Shown: positions 16,206 through 25,184 of the stretch, in pieces | Numbering within the stretch: position 1 is the stretch's first letter | Layout: each line of letters begins with the position of its first letter | From: JBEBVQ01 sp964527735 | GTDB taxonomy: Bacteria > Bacteroidota > Bacteroidia > Chitinophagales > Chitinophagaceae | Assembly (NCBI GenBank): GCA_964527735.1 | Contig: CAZGPG010000001.1 | Coordinates: 248,001-312,000, forward strand | Direction of reading: 5' to 3' | Length of the DNA stretch: 64,000 nt | Notes under the pieces: model-generated | What the model was told of the DNA's origin: nothing | Database searches by the model: none | What the model saw: the letters and a program-made list of their open reading frames with translations, nothing else | Position numbers and translations under genes: made by a program

Positions 16206-16703
16206 TCACAACACCGACGACACCGGAACGCTCTTCGCAGCAACATCCGCCACGGCTTCCACATCACCACCGGCAGACTGTATCCGCCGCATGATCTTAC
16301 CAAACATACCATCCTGCTCATACATGATGATCGCCTGCCGGTGCAGGTTCACCCACGGATGACTACCCGCCGAAAGCATTTCCGCCAGCTTATCCGCCGA
16401 ATACACCAGCAGCCGCACCTCCGCATGATGCAAGAGACGGCGCTCCATCGTGCGGATCTGGTTGCGGTCGCTCAGCAACGGCGCCTCATTGGGCATCACT
16501 ACCAGCAGCTCGCAGGAGAGATGAAAGTCGGTAGTGTTGTGACCTATGGCCGAGAAATTGCGCCGCAGCGTCGTCGTCGCCAGGCCGCCCAGGTACAGCA
16601 CCAGCAGCGGCTGTACTTCCCGGGCCAGTTGTTTGCGGATACCGGTCAGCGCTTCCCGCTCCCTGCCGGTAAAATGATCTGTTGAACTTTTAAGCTTCTT
16701 CAT
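16206..16703 (-). CDS. Nucleotidyltransferase-like (MNT/HEPN-associated) protein
   Basis: A 165-residue soluble protein. The central part (YLGGLATTTLRRNFSAIG, then CELLVVMPNEAP, and SADKLAEMLSAGSHPWVNLHRQA ending IIMYEQDG) resembles the minimal-nucleotidyltransferase half of Bacteroidota MNT-HEPN proteins. No HEPN helical domain follows, so it is either a short form or a truncated one. The catalytic GSxxxxD motif of active nucleotidyltransferases is not evident. I start at the ATG at 16703; upstream codons in frame are Arg/Leu-rich and unlikely to be coding. It lies next to the type I restriction remnant, which fits a defence-type neighbourhood, but activity is unproven. Confidence 0.55.
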   Translation of the reverse strand: MKKLKSSTDHFTGREREALTGIRKQLAREVQPLLVLYLGGLATTTLRRNFSAIGHNTTDFHLSCELLVVMPNEAPLLSDRNQIRTMERRLLHHAEVRLLVYSADKLAEMLSAGSHPWVNLHRQAIIMYEQDGMFGKIMRRIQSAGGDVEAVADVAAKSVPVSSVL

Positions 16704-17340
16704 GTTTTTAGTCTTTAAAAAGTGGAATAATCTTACAGCCACCGTTGCGGGGCGCAGCCGAAGGACCGACACCCGCAGGCGTAAAAGCTGTATGTTACAG
16801 AAGAAGAACCTTACCCGTATCCAACCAACGGGCAATAAGACTGAGGGGACGCCTTGTTATGGGAAATAAATAGGCGTGGAGCTCAACTTACCATTCAGAG
16901 GTACTGGTACACCCATGTGAGATAAGCGAGCCCACGCCCGGGTCGTGGACTATTTAACTTATCATCTCTCACATTGAAAATTACCAGTTTTCTGAATGAG
17001 ATTCCAAGTAAATGGCCATTATGTTTTTGTGACGCGTCAGCGACACAAGTCGTTGTATCTGAGTGTAAAGTAACGGAAAGTTCCGTGCATAAAAAAGAAC
17101 GGAAGGAAAAATATGGAAACTTTATTAAGTACATAGAATTGATGTCGTATATTAACAGACACCTTCAATTTTGAAAATCACCAACGAACGTCATAGATTT
17201 CATGCTGCAAAAAGGCCTGATGTACTCACAGAATATTTGCTATCGCCTATTGTATTGGGCTCCAGTATTTTGTTATCTTTAGCGCTAAATATAACCGGGG
17301 TTTGAACAAACCGAATTGAAGAAGTTTCGAAAGAGGAAGC
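16704..17340. other. Intergenic region with a candidate structured element
   Basis: No convincing gene is seen in these 637 bp. At 16873-16938 three nested helices can form: GGCGTGG with CCACGCC, GCTC with GAGC, and CTTA with TAAG, separated only by a one-base bulge and a small internal loop. A small GTAC-TG-GTAC hairpin lies within. This could be a structured RNA or a mobile-element relic. TATCTTTA at 17274-17281 is a near-match to the -7 element and may be the hsdR promoter. The DNA becomes markedly A/T-rich toward hsdR. Confidence 0.4.
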
Positions 17341-20300
17341 ATGAGCAAAGAAAACCAAATAGAAGAAACCCTTATTGACCAACTAAAAGGACTTAAATAT
17401 ACCCATCGTCCTGACATAGTTGACAGAAGAACCCTTGAGCAAAACTTCAAAAAAAAATTTGAAGAACTCAATCGTGTCCACCTTTCAGACAGTGAATTTT
17501 TAAGACTCCGGGAGGAGATCATAAACCCGGATGTATTCATCGCTTCTAAATTGTTGCGTGAAAAGCAATACTTCCAACGTGAGGACGGAACGCCTTTGCA
17601 TTACACTTTGGTAAACATCAAAGACTGGTGCAAAAACGATTATGAAGTCATCAGTCAATTGCGGATCAACACCGAAAACAGTCATCAACGATACGACATC
17701 ATTTTGCTGATTAATGGTCTGCCTATGGTGCAAATCGAATTGAAAAAGCTTGACATTTCTCCACGTAAAGCCATGCAGCAAATTGTGGATTATAAGAGCG
17801 AACCGGGTAACGGGTATGGGAACTCATTACTTTGTTTTATGCAGTTGTTTATTGTAAGCAACAGGACTAATACCTACTATTTTTCCAACAATAAAAACCA
17901 GCATTTTCAATTCAATGCAGATGAACAGTTTTTGCCGGTCTACCAATTAGCAGATGAAGGCAATAAGAAGATAACACACATACAGCCTTTCACTGAGAAA
18001 TTCCTGACCAAGTGCACGCTTGGCGAAATGATCAGCAAGTATATGGTATTGGTTGAAAGCGAGCAGAAATTACTCGTTATGCGACCATACCAGATTTATG
18101 CGGTAAAGGCTATCGAAGGATGTGTAAAAGAGAATAGAGGAAACGGCTACATCTGGCATACCACGGGAAGCGGAAAAACACTCACTTCATTCAAAGCTTC
18201 TACTCTGCTGAAGGATAATCCGGATGTTGAAAAATGTTTGTTTGTAGTGGATCGTAAAGATCTTGACCGGCAAACCCGTGAAGAGTTCAATAAATTCCAG
18301 GAAGGCAGCGTGGAAGAAAATACCAATACCGAAACACTGGTAAGGAGATTACTTTCTACCGACTATGCCGACAAAGTAATTGTTACCACTATTCAAAAAC
18401 TGGGGCTGGCTTTGGATGGCACCAACAAGAAAAACTATAAAGAGCGCTTAGAGCCTTTGAGTGATAAACGTATCGTATTCATCTTTGACGAGTGCCACCG
18501 TTCTCAGTTTGGCGATAATCACAAAGCGATTAAAGAGTTTTTTCCGAATGCCCAATTATTTGGATTTACAGGCACACCCATTTTTGATAAAAACTCTACT
18601 TATAAAATCAGAGAAGACCAGTACGAGACTTACAAGACCACGGAGGCTATTTTTGAGAAGCAATTACACGCCTACACCATCACAGATGCCATTGAGGACA
18701 GAAATGTATTGCGTTTTCACATAGATTACTTTAAAGGACAAGGGAGTCAAGATACTAAGCCCGGCGAAACTATCGCACAACAGGCAATAGTAGAAGCCAT
18801 TCTTGAAAAACACGATCCCGCTACCAATCAACGGAAATTTAATGCGGTACTGGCAACCGCTTCCATTAATAATGCCATTGAATACTATCAGCTATTCAAG
18901 GAAGTTCAAAGACAAAAGAAAATCCAGGATTCCGAATATATCCCGCTCCATATTGCTTGTGTTTTTTCTCCGCCAGCTCAATTGATTGCGAAAGATGGCG
19001 ACCAGCAAAGTCAGAAAAACGCAGCCGATGTAAAACAATTGCAGGAGGATCTGCAACAGGAAAAATTAGACAACCAAAGCAATCCCGAAGAAAAAAAGAG
19101 AGCTTTAACGGATATCATTGAAGATTATAACCTGCAGTTTGGCACTAATCACAACATCAACGAGTTTGACCTGTACTACCAGGATGTGCAAAGACGCATC
19201 AAAGACCAGAAGTACAGCAATAAAGACTATCCGCACAAAAACAAGATTGACATTGCTATAGTGGTGGATATGCTGCTCACAGGTTTTGACAGTAAATACC
19301 TGAATACGTTGTATGTGGATAAAAACCTGAAATACCACGGATTGATTCAGGCCTTTTCCCGCACCAACCGTGTATTGAACGACACGAAGCCATACGGCAA
19401 CATTTTAGATTTCCGTTCGCAACAGGAGACCGTAAACCAGGCTATTGCTCTTTTCTCCGGTAAAGATAATGACAAAGCCAAAGAGATTTGGTTGGTTGAT
19501 CCTGCTCCTGTAGTCATTGGCAATTTCAAAAAAGCCGTAGAGAAATTGGGGGATTTTATGCGGGAACACAATCTGCTATGCGAACCCGAAGAAGTGTATG
19601 GCCTGAGAGGTGATGCGGCAAAAATTTCTTTTGTACAAAACTTTAAAGAGGTACAGCGGCTTAAAACACAGCTTGACCAATATACAGATTTAAACAAAGA
19701 ACAAAAGAAGACCATTGAGGCCATTTTGCCCGGCGAAAAGTTACAGGAGTTCCGTAGCTCATACATAGAAACCGCTAAACAGTTAAGGGAAATACAACGG
19801 AAAGAAGGTGAAAATGCACCACCCGAAATACAAGAACTGGACTTTGAATTTGTATTGTTTGCTTCAGCCGTGATAGATTATGACTACATCATGAAGTTAA
19901 CTGCTGATAATCTGGGAAAAAAACCTGGAAAGCAGAAAATGACCAAAGAACAGGTAAAAAGCTTGTTGAGGTCAAATTCCAATTTGATGGACGAAGAAGA
20001 GGACTTATCAGAATACATTGATAGTTTAGATTGGAATAAAGGGCAAAGTGAAGAGGAGCTTCACAATGGTTACGACACTTTTAAAGACGATAAATACAAT
20101 AAAGAACTGGCTGCTATTGCCCACAAACACGGCTTGCAAACGGCAGAGCTGAAAATCTTTGTAGAAAAGATAATCAGCCGAATGATTTTTGACGGAGAAA
20201 AACTTACTGACCTGTTAGAACCGTTGCAATTGAGTTGGAAAGAACGCAGGACAAAGGAATTGTTGTTGATGGAAGATTTGGTACCACAATTAAAAAAACT

Positions 20301-20346
20301 GGCTCAGGGAAGAGAGATAAGCGGATTGGCGGCTTATGAAAAATAA
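17341..20346 (+). CDS. hsdR: Type I restriction enzyme R subunit
   Basis: A 1001-residue HsdR. The N-terminal nuclease domain has the PD-(D/E)xK core with Asp119 (RYDIILL) and QIELKK (Glu133, Lys135). The motor follows: Walker A HTTGSGKT (273-280), DECH box (383-386) and motif III GFTGTP, then motif VI-like QAFSRTNRV. The C-terminal third is helical and charged, as expected for the region that docks to the methylase core. HsdR translocates and cleaves unmodified DNA only when bound to HsdM and HsdS. Here no hsdM is present and hsdS is broken, so it is probably not functional as a restriction system. The gene is visibly more A/T-rich than its flanks, suggesting acquisition. Length is normal. 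Confidence 0.93.
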   Translation: MSKENQIEETLIDQLKGLKYTHRPDIVDRRTLEQNFKKKFEELNRVHLSDSEFLRLREEIINPDVFIASKLLREKQYFQREDGTPLHYTLVNIKDWCKNDYEVISQLRINTENSHQRYDIILLINGLPMVQIELKKLDISPRKAMQQIVDYKSEPGNGYGNSLLCFMQLFIVSNRTNTYYFSNNKNQHFQFNADEQFLPVYQLADEGNKKITHIQPFTEKFLTKCTLGEMISKYMVLVESEQKLLVMRPYQIYAVKAIEGCVKENRGNGYIWHTTGSGKTLTSFKASTLLKDNPDVEKCLFVVDRKDLDRQTREEFNKFQEGSVEENTNTETLVRRLLSTDYADKVIVTTIQKLGLALDGTNKKNYKERLEPLSDKRIVFIFDECHRSQFGDNHKAIKEFFPNAQLFGFTGTPIFDKNSTYKIREDQYETYKTTEAIFEKQLHAYTITDAIEDRNVLRFHIDYFKGQGSQDTKPGETIAQQAIVEAILEKHDPATNQRKFNAVLATASINNAIEYYQLFKEVQRQKKIQDSEYIPLHIACVFSPPAQLIAKDGDQQSQKNAADVKQLQEDLQQEKLDNQSNPEEKKRALTDIIEDYNLQFGTNHNINEFDLYYQDVQRRIKDQKYSNKDYPHKNKIDIAIVVDMLLTGFDSKYLNTLYVDKNLKYHGLIQAFSRTNRVLNDTKPYGNILDFRSQQETVNQAIALFSGKDNDKAKEIWLVDPAPVVIGNFKKAVEKLGDFMREHNLLCEPEEVYGLRGDAAKISFVQNFKEVQRLKTQLDQYTDLNKEQKKTIEAILPGEKLQEFRSSYIETAKQLREIQRKEGENAPPEIQELDFEFVLFASAVIDYDYIMKLTADNLGKKPGKQKMTKEQVKSLLRSNSNLMDEEEDLSEYIDSLDWNKGQSEEELHNGYDTFKDDKYNKELAAIAHKHGLQTAELKIFVEKIISRMIFDGEKLTDLLEPLQLSWKERRTKELLLMEDLVPQLKKLAQGREISGLAAYEK

Positions 20347-21385
20347 AAAAGAAATGAGTAATAGAACTCAAATAAGTGTAGAAGCTTTGGAGTACCGTGA
20401 GATTTTACATCAAGCGATAAGCCATATTAATACAGCCCGAACGCTCATCGCAAAGCAGGTAAACAGTACCGCAAATTCAGTATACTGGAATTTAGGCAAG
20501 CTACTCTTTGAAAAGCAATTAGAAGAAGGCTATGGCAGTGGTGTTGTAAAACAACTATCCATCGACCTCAAAAATGAGTTTCCCGATATGGGTCTGTCGC
20601 CTCGTAACCTGTGGGATATGAAGCGGTTTTATGAACGCTATCATTTGGCAGACCCAAAACTGCGACAGGCTGTCGCAGTTTTACCCTGGGGACATAATTT
20701 ACTTTTAATCAATAAAGTTCAATCACTTTCTGCTGTTGAATTTTACGCCAACGAAGCTGCTGTAAATGGATGGTCAAGAGAATTATTGCTCAATGCCATC
20801 AAAATGGATACTTACAGCCGTGCAGAAAACCAATTGAAAACAAACAATTTCAGCACTACGCTACCTGATATAAGTGCCGAATATGCCAACGAAGTTTTTA
20901 AAAGCTCGTACAATCTCGGATTTCTGGGCATTACACAACCTGTAAAAGAGCTGGAGTTAGAAAACAGGCTGATAGCCAAGATCAGGGCTTTTGTATTGGA
21001 ATTAGGAAAAGGCTTTTCATTTATAGGCAACCAATACCGATTGGAATACAACCACAAAGAATACTTTGTGGATATGCTTTTCTTCCACAGAGGCTTACAA
21101 TCTTTGGTGGCTATTGAACTAAAAATTGGAAGTTTTAAAGCGGAGTATGTGGGGAAAATGAACCTCTATCTCTCCTTATTGGATAAATTGGAAAAAGGTG
21201 AAAACGAAAACCCGTCTATTGGTATTATTCTCTGTGCAGACAAAGACCATTTGGATGTGGAAATAGCTTTGCAGGATATTAATAAACCCATTGGTGTAGC
21301 CGAATACCAGTTGTTATTACCAAAAGATGAACTGCAAACCTTAGTATTAAACGAAATAAACGCAACAGGGGAAGAAAATGAGTAA
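20336..21385 (+). CDS. DUF1016/YhcG-type PDDEXK nuclease domain protein
   Basis: A 349-residue protein of the YhcG (DUF1016) family. The N-terminal helical domain contains YWNLGKLLFEKQ, LSIDLKNEFPDMGLSPRNL and LPWGHNLLLINK. The C-terminal part is a PD-(D/E)xK nuclease fold with YFVDMLFFHR and VAIELKIG carrying the Asp and ExK residues. Such genes are often embedded in type I restriction operons; their precise job is unresolved. It overlaps the end of hsdR by 11 bp (or starts 8 bp after it if the ATG at 20354 is used) and overlaps the hsdS fragment by 8 bp, so the three form one operon. Confidence 0.88.
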   Translation: MKNKKEMSNRTQISVEALEYREILHQAISHINTARTLIAKQVNSTANSVYWNLGKLLFEKQLEEGYGSGVVKQLSIDLKNEFPDMGLSPRNLWDMKRFYERYHLADPKLRQAVAVLPWGHNLLLINKVQSLSAVEFYANEAAVNGWSRELLLNAIKMDTYSRAENQLKTNNFSTTLPDISAEYANEVFKSSYNLGFLGITQPVKELELENRLIAKIRAFVLELGKGFSFIGNQYRLEYNHKEYFVDMLFFHRGLQSLVAIELKIGSFKAEYVGKMNLYLSLLDKLEKGENENPSIGIILCADKDHLDVEIALQDINKPIGVAEYQLLLPKDELQTLVLNEINATGEENE

Positions 21386-21626
21386 GAAGAAAGAATTGAT
21401 ACCCGAATTGCGGTTTCCAGAGTTCAAGAATGAAGGCGAGTGGGCAGAAAAGATGCTGGTAGAAATTGCACAGATTAATCCTGCATCTTTTCATTTACCC
21501 AATAAGTTTGCATATATAGATTTGGAATCTGTTGAAAATGGAGTTTTACTTCGGAAAAAAATTATTAGGACGGGTCATCATTGCTACACAGTCGGGGTAA
21601 CTAAGGGTCTACTAAAGGGTAACTAA
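21378..21626 (+). pseudogene. hsdS: Truncated type I restriction specificity subunit (hsdS remnant)
   Basis: The first 60 or so residues are a typical HsdS start: KKKELIPELRFPEF, then EWAEKMLVEIAQINP and FAYIDLESVENGVLLRKK. A full HsdS is about 380-450 residues with two target-recognition domains; here the frame ends at residue 82 after a short unrelated tail. The rest of hsdS and any hsdM are absent: the next gene is a carboxylase 87 bp further on. The break coincides with a 22-bp tandem duplication. Without specificity and methylase subunits the upstream hsdR has no known way to act. The overlap with the YhcG-type gene shows it once belonged to the same operon. Confidence 0.85.
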
Positions 21627-21637
21627 GGGTCTGCTAA
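21595..21637 (+). repeat. Two-copy 22-bp tandem repeat at the hsdS break
   Basis: GGGTAACTAAGGGTCT followed by (A/G)CTAA occurs at 21595 and again at 21617, with a period of 22 bp. The stop codon of the hsdS fragment lies in the second copy. It probably arose by slippage at a recombination scar. Confidence 0.6.
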
Positions 21638-21679
21638 GGATCAGGCAAAGGTCAAGACCCGCATTTAATGAAAATCACT

Positions 21680-21687
21680 TAGGTTTG
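21680..21687 (+). promoter_or_regulatory. Predicted -7 promoter element for the carboxylase gene
   Basis: TAGGTTTG matches TAnnTTTG, 26 bp upstream of the ATG at 21713. It implies the carboxylase gene is transcribed independently of the restriction remnant. No -33 TTG is evident. Confidence 0.5.
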
Positions 21688-21712
21688 CCGCATATTTTTT
21701 TAAAAAACCGGT

Positions 21713-23251
21713 ATGGACAAAACAGCACTCCTCAAAAAGAAAGCAGAAGAAGCATTTCTGGGCGGCGGCGTCAAACGTATTGAAAGTCAGCACGCAAAAG
21801 GCAAGCTTACCGCCCGCGAACGCATCCAGCTTTTGCTCGATGAAGGTTCGTTTGAAGAGATAGATATGCTGGTGACACACCGGAACCGTGACTTCGGTAT
21901 GGAAAAAGAAATATACCCGGGCGATGGAGTAGTGACGGGGTACGGTACGGTGAATGGCCGTCTGGTCTATCTGTTTTCCCAGGATTTTACCGTATTCGGC
22001 GGTAGTCTTTCCGAAACCCATGCAGAGAAAATATGCAAAGTCATGGATCTCGCGATACGGAACGGCGCTCCGGTGATCGGGCTGAACGACAGCGGCGGCG
22101 CCCGGATACAGGAAGGCGTGGTATCGCTGGGCGGCTACGCTGATATATTTTACCGTAATGTGCAGGCATCCGGGGTGATACCACAGATATCCGCCATCAT
22201 GGGGCCATGTGCCGGAGGCGCCGTGTATTCGCCTGCTATTACCGATTTTATACTCATGGTCGAGCATACTTCCTACATGTTCGTTACCGGACCAAATGTT
22301 GTGAAGACAGTAACCCATGAAACGGTAACGAGCGAAGAATTGGGCGGAGCGCAAACGCATGCTTCCAGGTCGGGTGTCACGCATTTTGCCTGTGCGCATG
22401 AAGTGGCCTGTATTGAGCATATTCGTCAGTTGCTGAGCTATATGCCGCAGAACTGCGAAGAAGATGCACCTGTATATCCCTATGAACCGGCTGACGAAAA
22501 ACGTCCGGCGCTCAATAACATTATTCCGGAAAACCCCAACCAGCCTTATGATATGAAGGAAGTGATCGCAGAATTGGCAGATGCGGATTCCTTCCTCGAA
22601 GTGCATAAAGACTATGCGGAGAACATCATCGTAGGGTTTGCCCGTATCGGTGGCAGAAGCATCGGCATTGTAGCGAATCAGCCCGCCAGCATGGCCGGTG
22701 TGCTCGATATTAATTCCAGCAAAAAAGGGGCGCGGTTCACCCGCTTCTGCGATGCATTTAATATCCCGTTGCTGGTATTGGTGGATGTGCCCGGCTTCCT
22801 GCCCGGTACGGATCAGGAGTGGAACGGCATTATTACGAACGGAGCCAAGCTGCTGTACGCACTGAGTGAAGCTACCGTGCCTAAGGTTACAGTCATTACC
22901 CGGAAGGCCTATGGTGGCGCTTACGACGTGATGAATTCAAAGCACATCGGCGCCGACATGAACTATGCCTGGCCTACTGCCGAGATTGCGGTGATGGGCC
23001 CCAAAGGCGCTGCGGAGATCATCTTCAAAAAAGAAATTGCTGCTGCCGAGGATAAAGAGGCCAAGCTGAAGGAAAAAGAACTGGAATACACCGAGAAATT
23101 TGCCAATCCTTATGGCGCTGCGGCGCGCGGTTTCATCGATGAGGTGATCCTGCCGGAGCAAACCAGGGGGAAGCTCATCCGTGCCTACAAAATGCTCGAA
23201 AACAAGGTGGTGACCATGCCAAAACGGAAACACGGCAATATACCGTTGTAA
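21713..23251 (+). CDS. Acyl-CoA carboxylase beta subunit (carboxyltransferase, propionyl-CoA type)
   Basis: A 512-residue carboxyltransferase of the PccB/AccD5/MmdA family. It transfers CO2 from carboxybiotin to an acyl-CoA such as propionyl-CoA, or works in reverse in methylmalonyl-CoA decarboxylase. Both crotonase-fold halves are present. The N-half has the oxyanion-type GGARIQEGV and GPCAGGAVYSPA; the C-half has NQP, DVPGFLPGTDQE and KAYGGAYDVMNSK. The length is standard. The biotin carboxylase and biotin carrier subunits are not in the window. It stands alone, behind its own -7 element. Substrate choice between acetyl-, propionyl- and methylmalonyl-CoA cannot be settled here. Confidence 0.93.
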   Translation: MDKTALLKKKAEEAFLGGGVKRIESQHAKGKLTARERIQLLLDEGSFEEIDMLVTHRNRDFGMEKEIYPGDGVVTGYGTVNGRLVYLFSQDFTVFGGSLSETHAEKICKVMDLAIRNGAPVIGLNDSGGARIQEGVVSLGGYADIFYRNVQASGVIPQISAIMGPCAGGAVYSPAITDFILMVEHTSYMFVTGPNVVKTVTHETVTSEELGGAQTHASRSGVTHFACAHEVACIEHIRQLLSYMPQNCEEDAPVYPYEPADEKRPALNNIIPENPNQPYDMKEVIAELADADSFLEVHKDYAENIIVGFARIGGRSIGIVANQPASMAGVLDINSSKKGARFTRFCDAFNIPLLVLVDVPGFLPGTDQEWNGIITNGAKLLYALSEATVPKVTVITRKAYGGAYDVMNSKHIGADMNYAWPTAEIAVMGPKGAAEIIFKKEIAAAEDKEAKLKEKELEYTEKFANPYGAAARGFIDEVILPEQTRGKLIRAYKMLENKVVTMPKRKHGNIPL

Positions 23252-23269
23252 TCCGTATCGTCATCCTCC

Positions 23270-23315
23270 GTAGAGACGTTGTGTGTGGTAGAGACGTTGC
23301 ATGCAACGTCTCTAC
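23270..23315. repeat. REP palindrome (GAGACGTTGC family) beside RAYT remnant
   Basis: A 28-bp perfect palindrome, centred between 23301 and 23302 with arms GTAGAGACGTTGCA and TGCAACGTCTCTAC, spans 23288-23315. A broken half copy (GTAGAGACGTTG) lies at 23270-23281. The same palindrome appears twice near 25.2 kb. Confidence 0.85.
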
Positions 23316-23326
23316 GGGATGAACGG

Positions 23327-23533
23327 ATGGCGGATATTTCACCCAAACCCCAATTGGTTTCCGCCATTATCCGGTCCTACAAATCGGCGGTTACCAAACA
23401 TTGCAACCGTCTGGGCCTGGACATGAAATGGCAGCCCCGGTTTTACGATCACGTTATCAGGGATCAGACGGAATACATGCATATCGCCAATTACATCCTT
23501 CAAAACCCTGCCAATTGGAACGAAAATCTATAG
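23327..23533 (+). pseudogene. C-terminal remnant of a REP-associated tyrosine transposase (RAYT)
   Basis: About 68 residues match the C-terminal part of Bacteroidota RAYT / IS200-like Y1 transposases: SAIIRSYKSAVTKHCNRLG, then WQPRFYDHVIRDQTEY, and IANYILQNPANW. The N-terminal HUH (His-hydrophobic-His) catalytic half is missing. Upstream in the same frame the reading passes straight through the REP palindrome (VETLHATSLRDE), as happens in intact relatives where REP sequence is embedded in the coding region. RAYTs mobilise or maintain REP elements, so the fragment explains the source of the palindromes here. It is surely inactive on its own. Confidence 0.82.
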
Positions 23534-23547
23534 AGGTACGATAACAT

Positions 23548-25128
23548 TCACGGCTGCAGCACAAAAACCTTCATCTTTCCGTATCCTTGCAGCAGTTGGG
23601 GATAGGGTTGCCCGTTTTCATCGCGGAGCTGGAATGTGGTGTCGGTGTTGTGAATATCTGTCAGGTAGAAAAAATAACGGATGTTGTAACGCTTGAATTC
23701 TGCATATATTTCAGCATTTGCATGTTGCGTATTCACCGGCGTGAAGTAATAAGGATTCTCTGAAAAATAGGCCAGTCGTGCTGCCCGCTGATGTGCTTCG
23801 GGTGTAAGCGCATTCGTGGCAAAACTTCCTTTAATGCCTTCTGCTTTCAGCATTCCTGCCAGTTGGTATTCAAACTTACCTGTGTTGATCAGTGGCTTCA
23901 TTTGCCATACCGGCCCGCTCATAAAGCTGATAGCGAAGATGGCGACAGTGAGTCTGCGTACGTGTTTATTGCCCACAAGTGGCAGCAGGTACTGAAGCGC
24001 CAGGGCAGCAACGAGCAGGGTGAGTGGATAAGTGTACCAGATATAGCGGGGTTCAAAATTGATCAGCAGAAAGCCCACCGGGAAAAGCAGCAACGACAGC
24101 GCCACTATCCGTATCCCGGGCGGAAAGAATTGCCGGAGCCGGGTGGGTAGCACTATCAGCAGGCTGAGCAACCATGTGGGCAGGACAAATGGTGAAAGCG
24201 CATTCAGGCTGTTCACCAACTTGAGTAGGGTATAACCCACACGTACGATCTGCAGTTTCAGATAATGGAATGATGTGTAGAAGTGCGGCGTGGCGCCATT
24301 CACATAATAAGGGTCTTCCCAGTAATAAGGGCTGTCGCCGTAAGGTGGCGGCAGAAAGTACACAATGTCTTCTTTGTAAAACGGTTCTCCGGTGAGGTAC
24401 CAGGAAAGGTTCAGTTGCCCGGCGGTGGCGGTCATCCATGCGCCGTATTTTTCATGCAGCAGGTATATCCACGGTGCGCTGATCACCAGCAGCGTGAGCA
24501 ACGAGGTCACTACCATGCCGGCAAATGCTTTGCGCCGGCCTTTTTCCCATGCTCCCATTACCAGGAAGCCACAGCATACCGTATTCAATATGAAGAATGA
24601 AAAACTGTACGCCTTTGCGAAATACGCCAGGGCCCCGGTGATGCCGTACAATACCCAGTAGGCGCGTTTGGTACGGAAAGATTCCGACAACATGATCTGC
24701 AGTGAGAGCAGCAGAAAGAAACATTGCCACAGGTCTGCAAACGATTGCAGATATACGGCCGATGCGAGGAACACCACGAGAACAACATGCAGCCACCGGC
24801 TCACCATCGGCAACAGGCTAAACCGGTTGAAAAGACGGCTGCTGGCCCATAGAAAACCGGTTGCCCCGAGCGTATTGACCACAATGGCGGAAACAAAGGC
24901 TTCCAGGCCGGATTTGATGCCCAGCGCGGTGAGCCAGCATGCCCACGGGCTCCAGTATCCGTTGATGGCATTGATGAAATCCCCTGATGCATATCGTTTT
25001 GAGATCGTCAGATAGGCTACTGCGTCGGGGTCTATGTAGTACCTGCAATAGGGAAATAAAAGCGCTACCGCCAGCCATAGCAAGAGTGTGGCTGCAATCG
25101 GCATCAGTTGCTTCCCGTTGAGGTACAT
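23548..25128 (-). CDS. Multi-pass membrane glycosyltransferase (GT39/ArnT-like)
   Basis: A 526-residue integral membrane protein with around ten or more hydrophobic helices. The first extracytoplasmic loop has YYIDPDAVAYLTISKRYASG, the acidic substrate motif seen in polyprenyl-phosphate-dependent GT-C transferases (PMT/ArnT/RgtA-like). After the membrane part comes a C-terminal soluble domain of about 120 residues (from roughly NTGKFEYQLAG). Such enzymes transfer a sugar from a lipid-phosphate donor to a protein or glycolipid on the outer face of the inner membrane. It is on the same strand as a second, unrelated-length GT-C protein 93 bp upstream, separated by a REP pair. The acceptor is unknown. 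Confidence 0.78.
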   Translation of the reverse strand: MYLNGKQLMPIAATLLLWLAVALLFPYCRYYIDPDAVAYLTISKRYASGDFINAINGYWSPWACWLTALGIKSGLEAFVSAIVVNTLGATGFLWASSRLFNRFSLLPMVSRWLHVVLVVFLASAVYLQSFADLWQCFFLLLSLQIMLSESFRTKRAYWVLYGITGALAYFAKAYSFSFFILNTVCCGFLVMGAWEKGRRKAFAGMVVTSLLTLLVISAPWIYLLHEKYGAWMTATAGQLNLSWYLTGEPFYKEDIVYFLPPPYGDSPYYWEDPYYVNGATPHFYTSFHYLKLQIVRVGYTLLKLVNSLNALSPFVLPTWLLSLLIVLPTRLRQFFPPGIRIVALSLLLFPVGFLLINFEPRYIWYTYPLTLLVAALALQYLLPLVGNKHVRRLTVAIFAISFMSGPVWQMKPLINTGKFEYQLAGMLKAEGIKGSFATNALTPEAHQRAARLAYFSENPYYFTPVNTQHANAEIYAEFKRYNIRYFFYLTDIHNTDTTFQLRDENGQPYPQLLQGYGKMKVFVLQP

Positions 25129-25184
25129 GGTACAATATTAATGAACCGGCGGCATAACTGCCAGTTTAAAACCACAATTTTGCC

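Noticed and set aside
16103..16294. A 63-codon plus-strand frame at the end of the long palindrome
   Set aside because: Pro/His/Thr-rich translation opposite the nucleotidyltransferase-like gene, with no motif.
16895..17174. Two overlapping small frames (79 codons minus, 66 codons plus) upstream of hsdR
   Set aside because: Neither shows a domain, a promoter at the right place or convincing codon use; the area overlaps the candidate structured element.
21665..22606. A 313-codon minus-strand frame opposite the carboxylase gene
   Set aside because: Antisense shadow of a strongly conserved GC-rich gene; its translation is His/Cys/Phe-rich with no recognisable motif.
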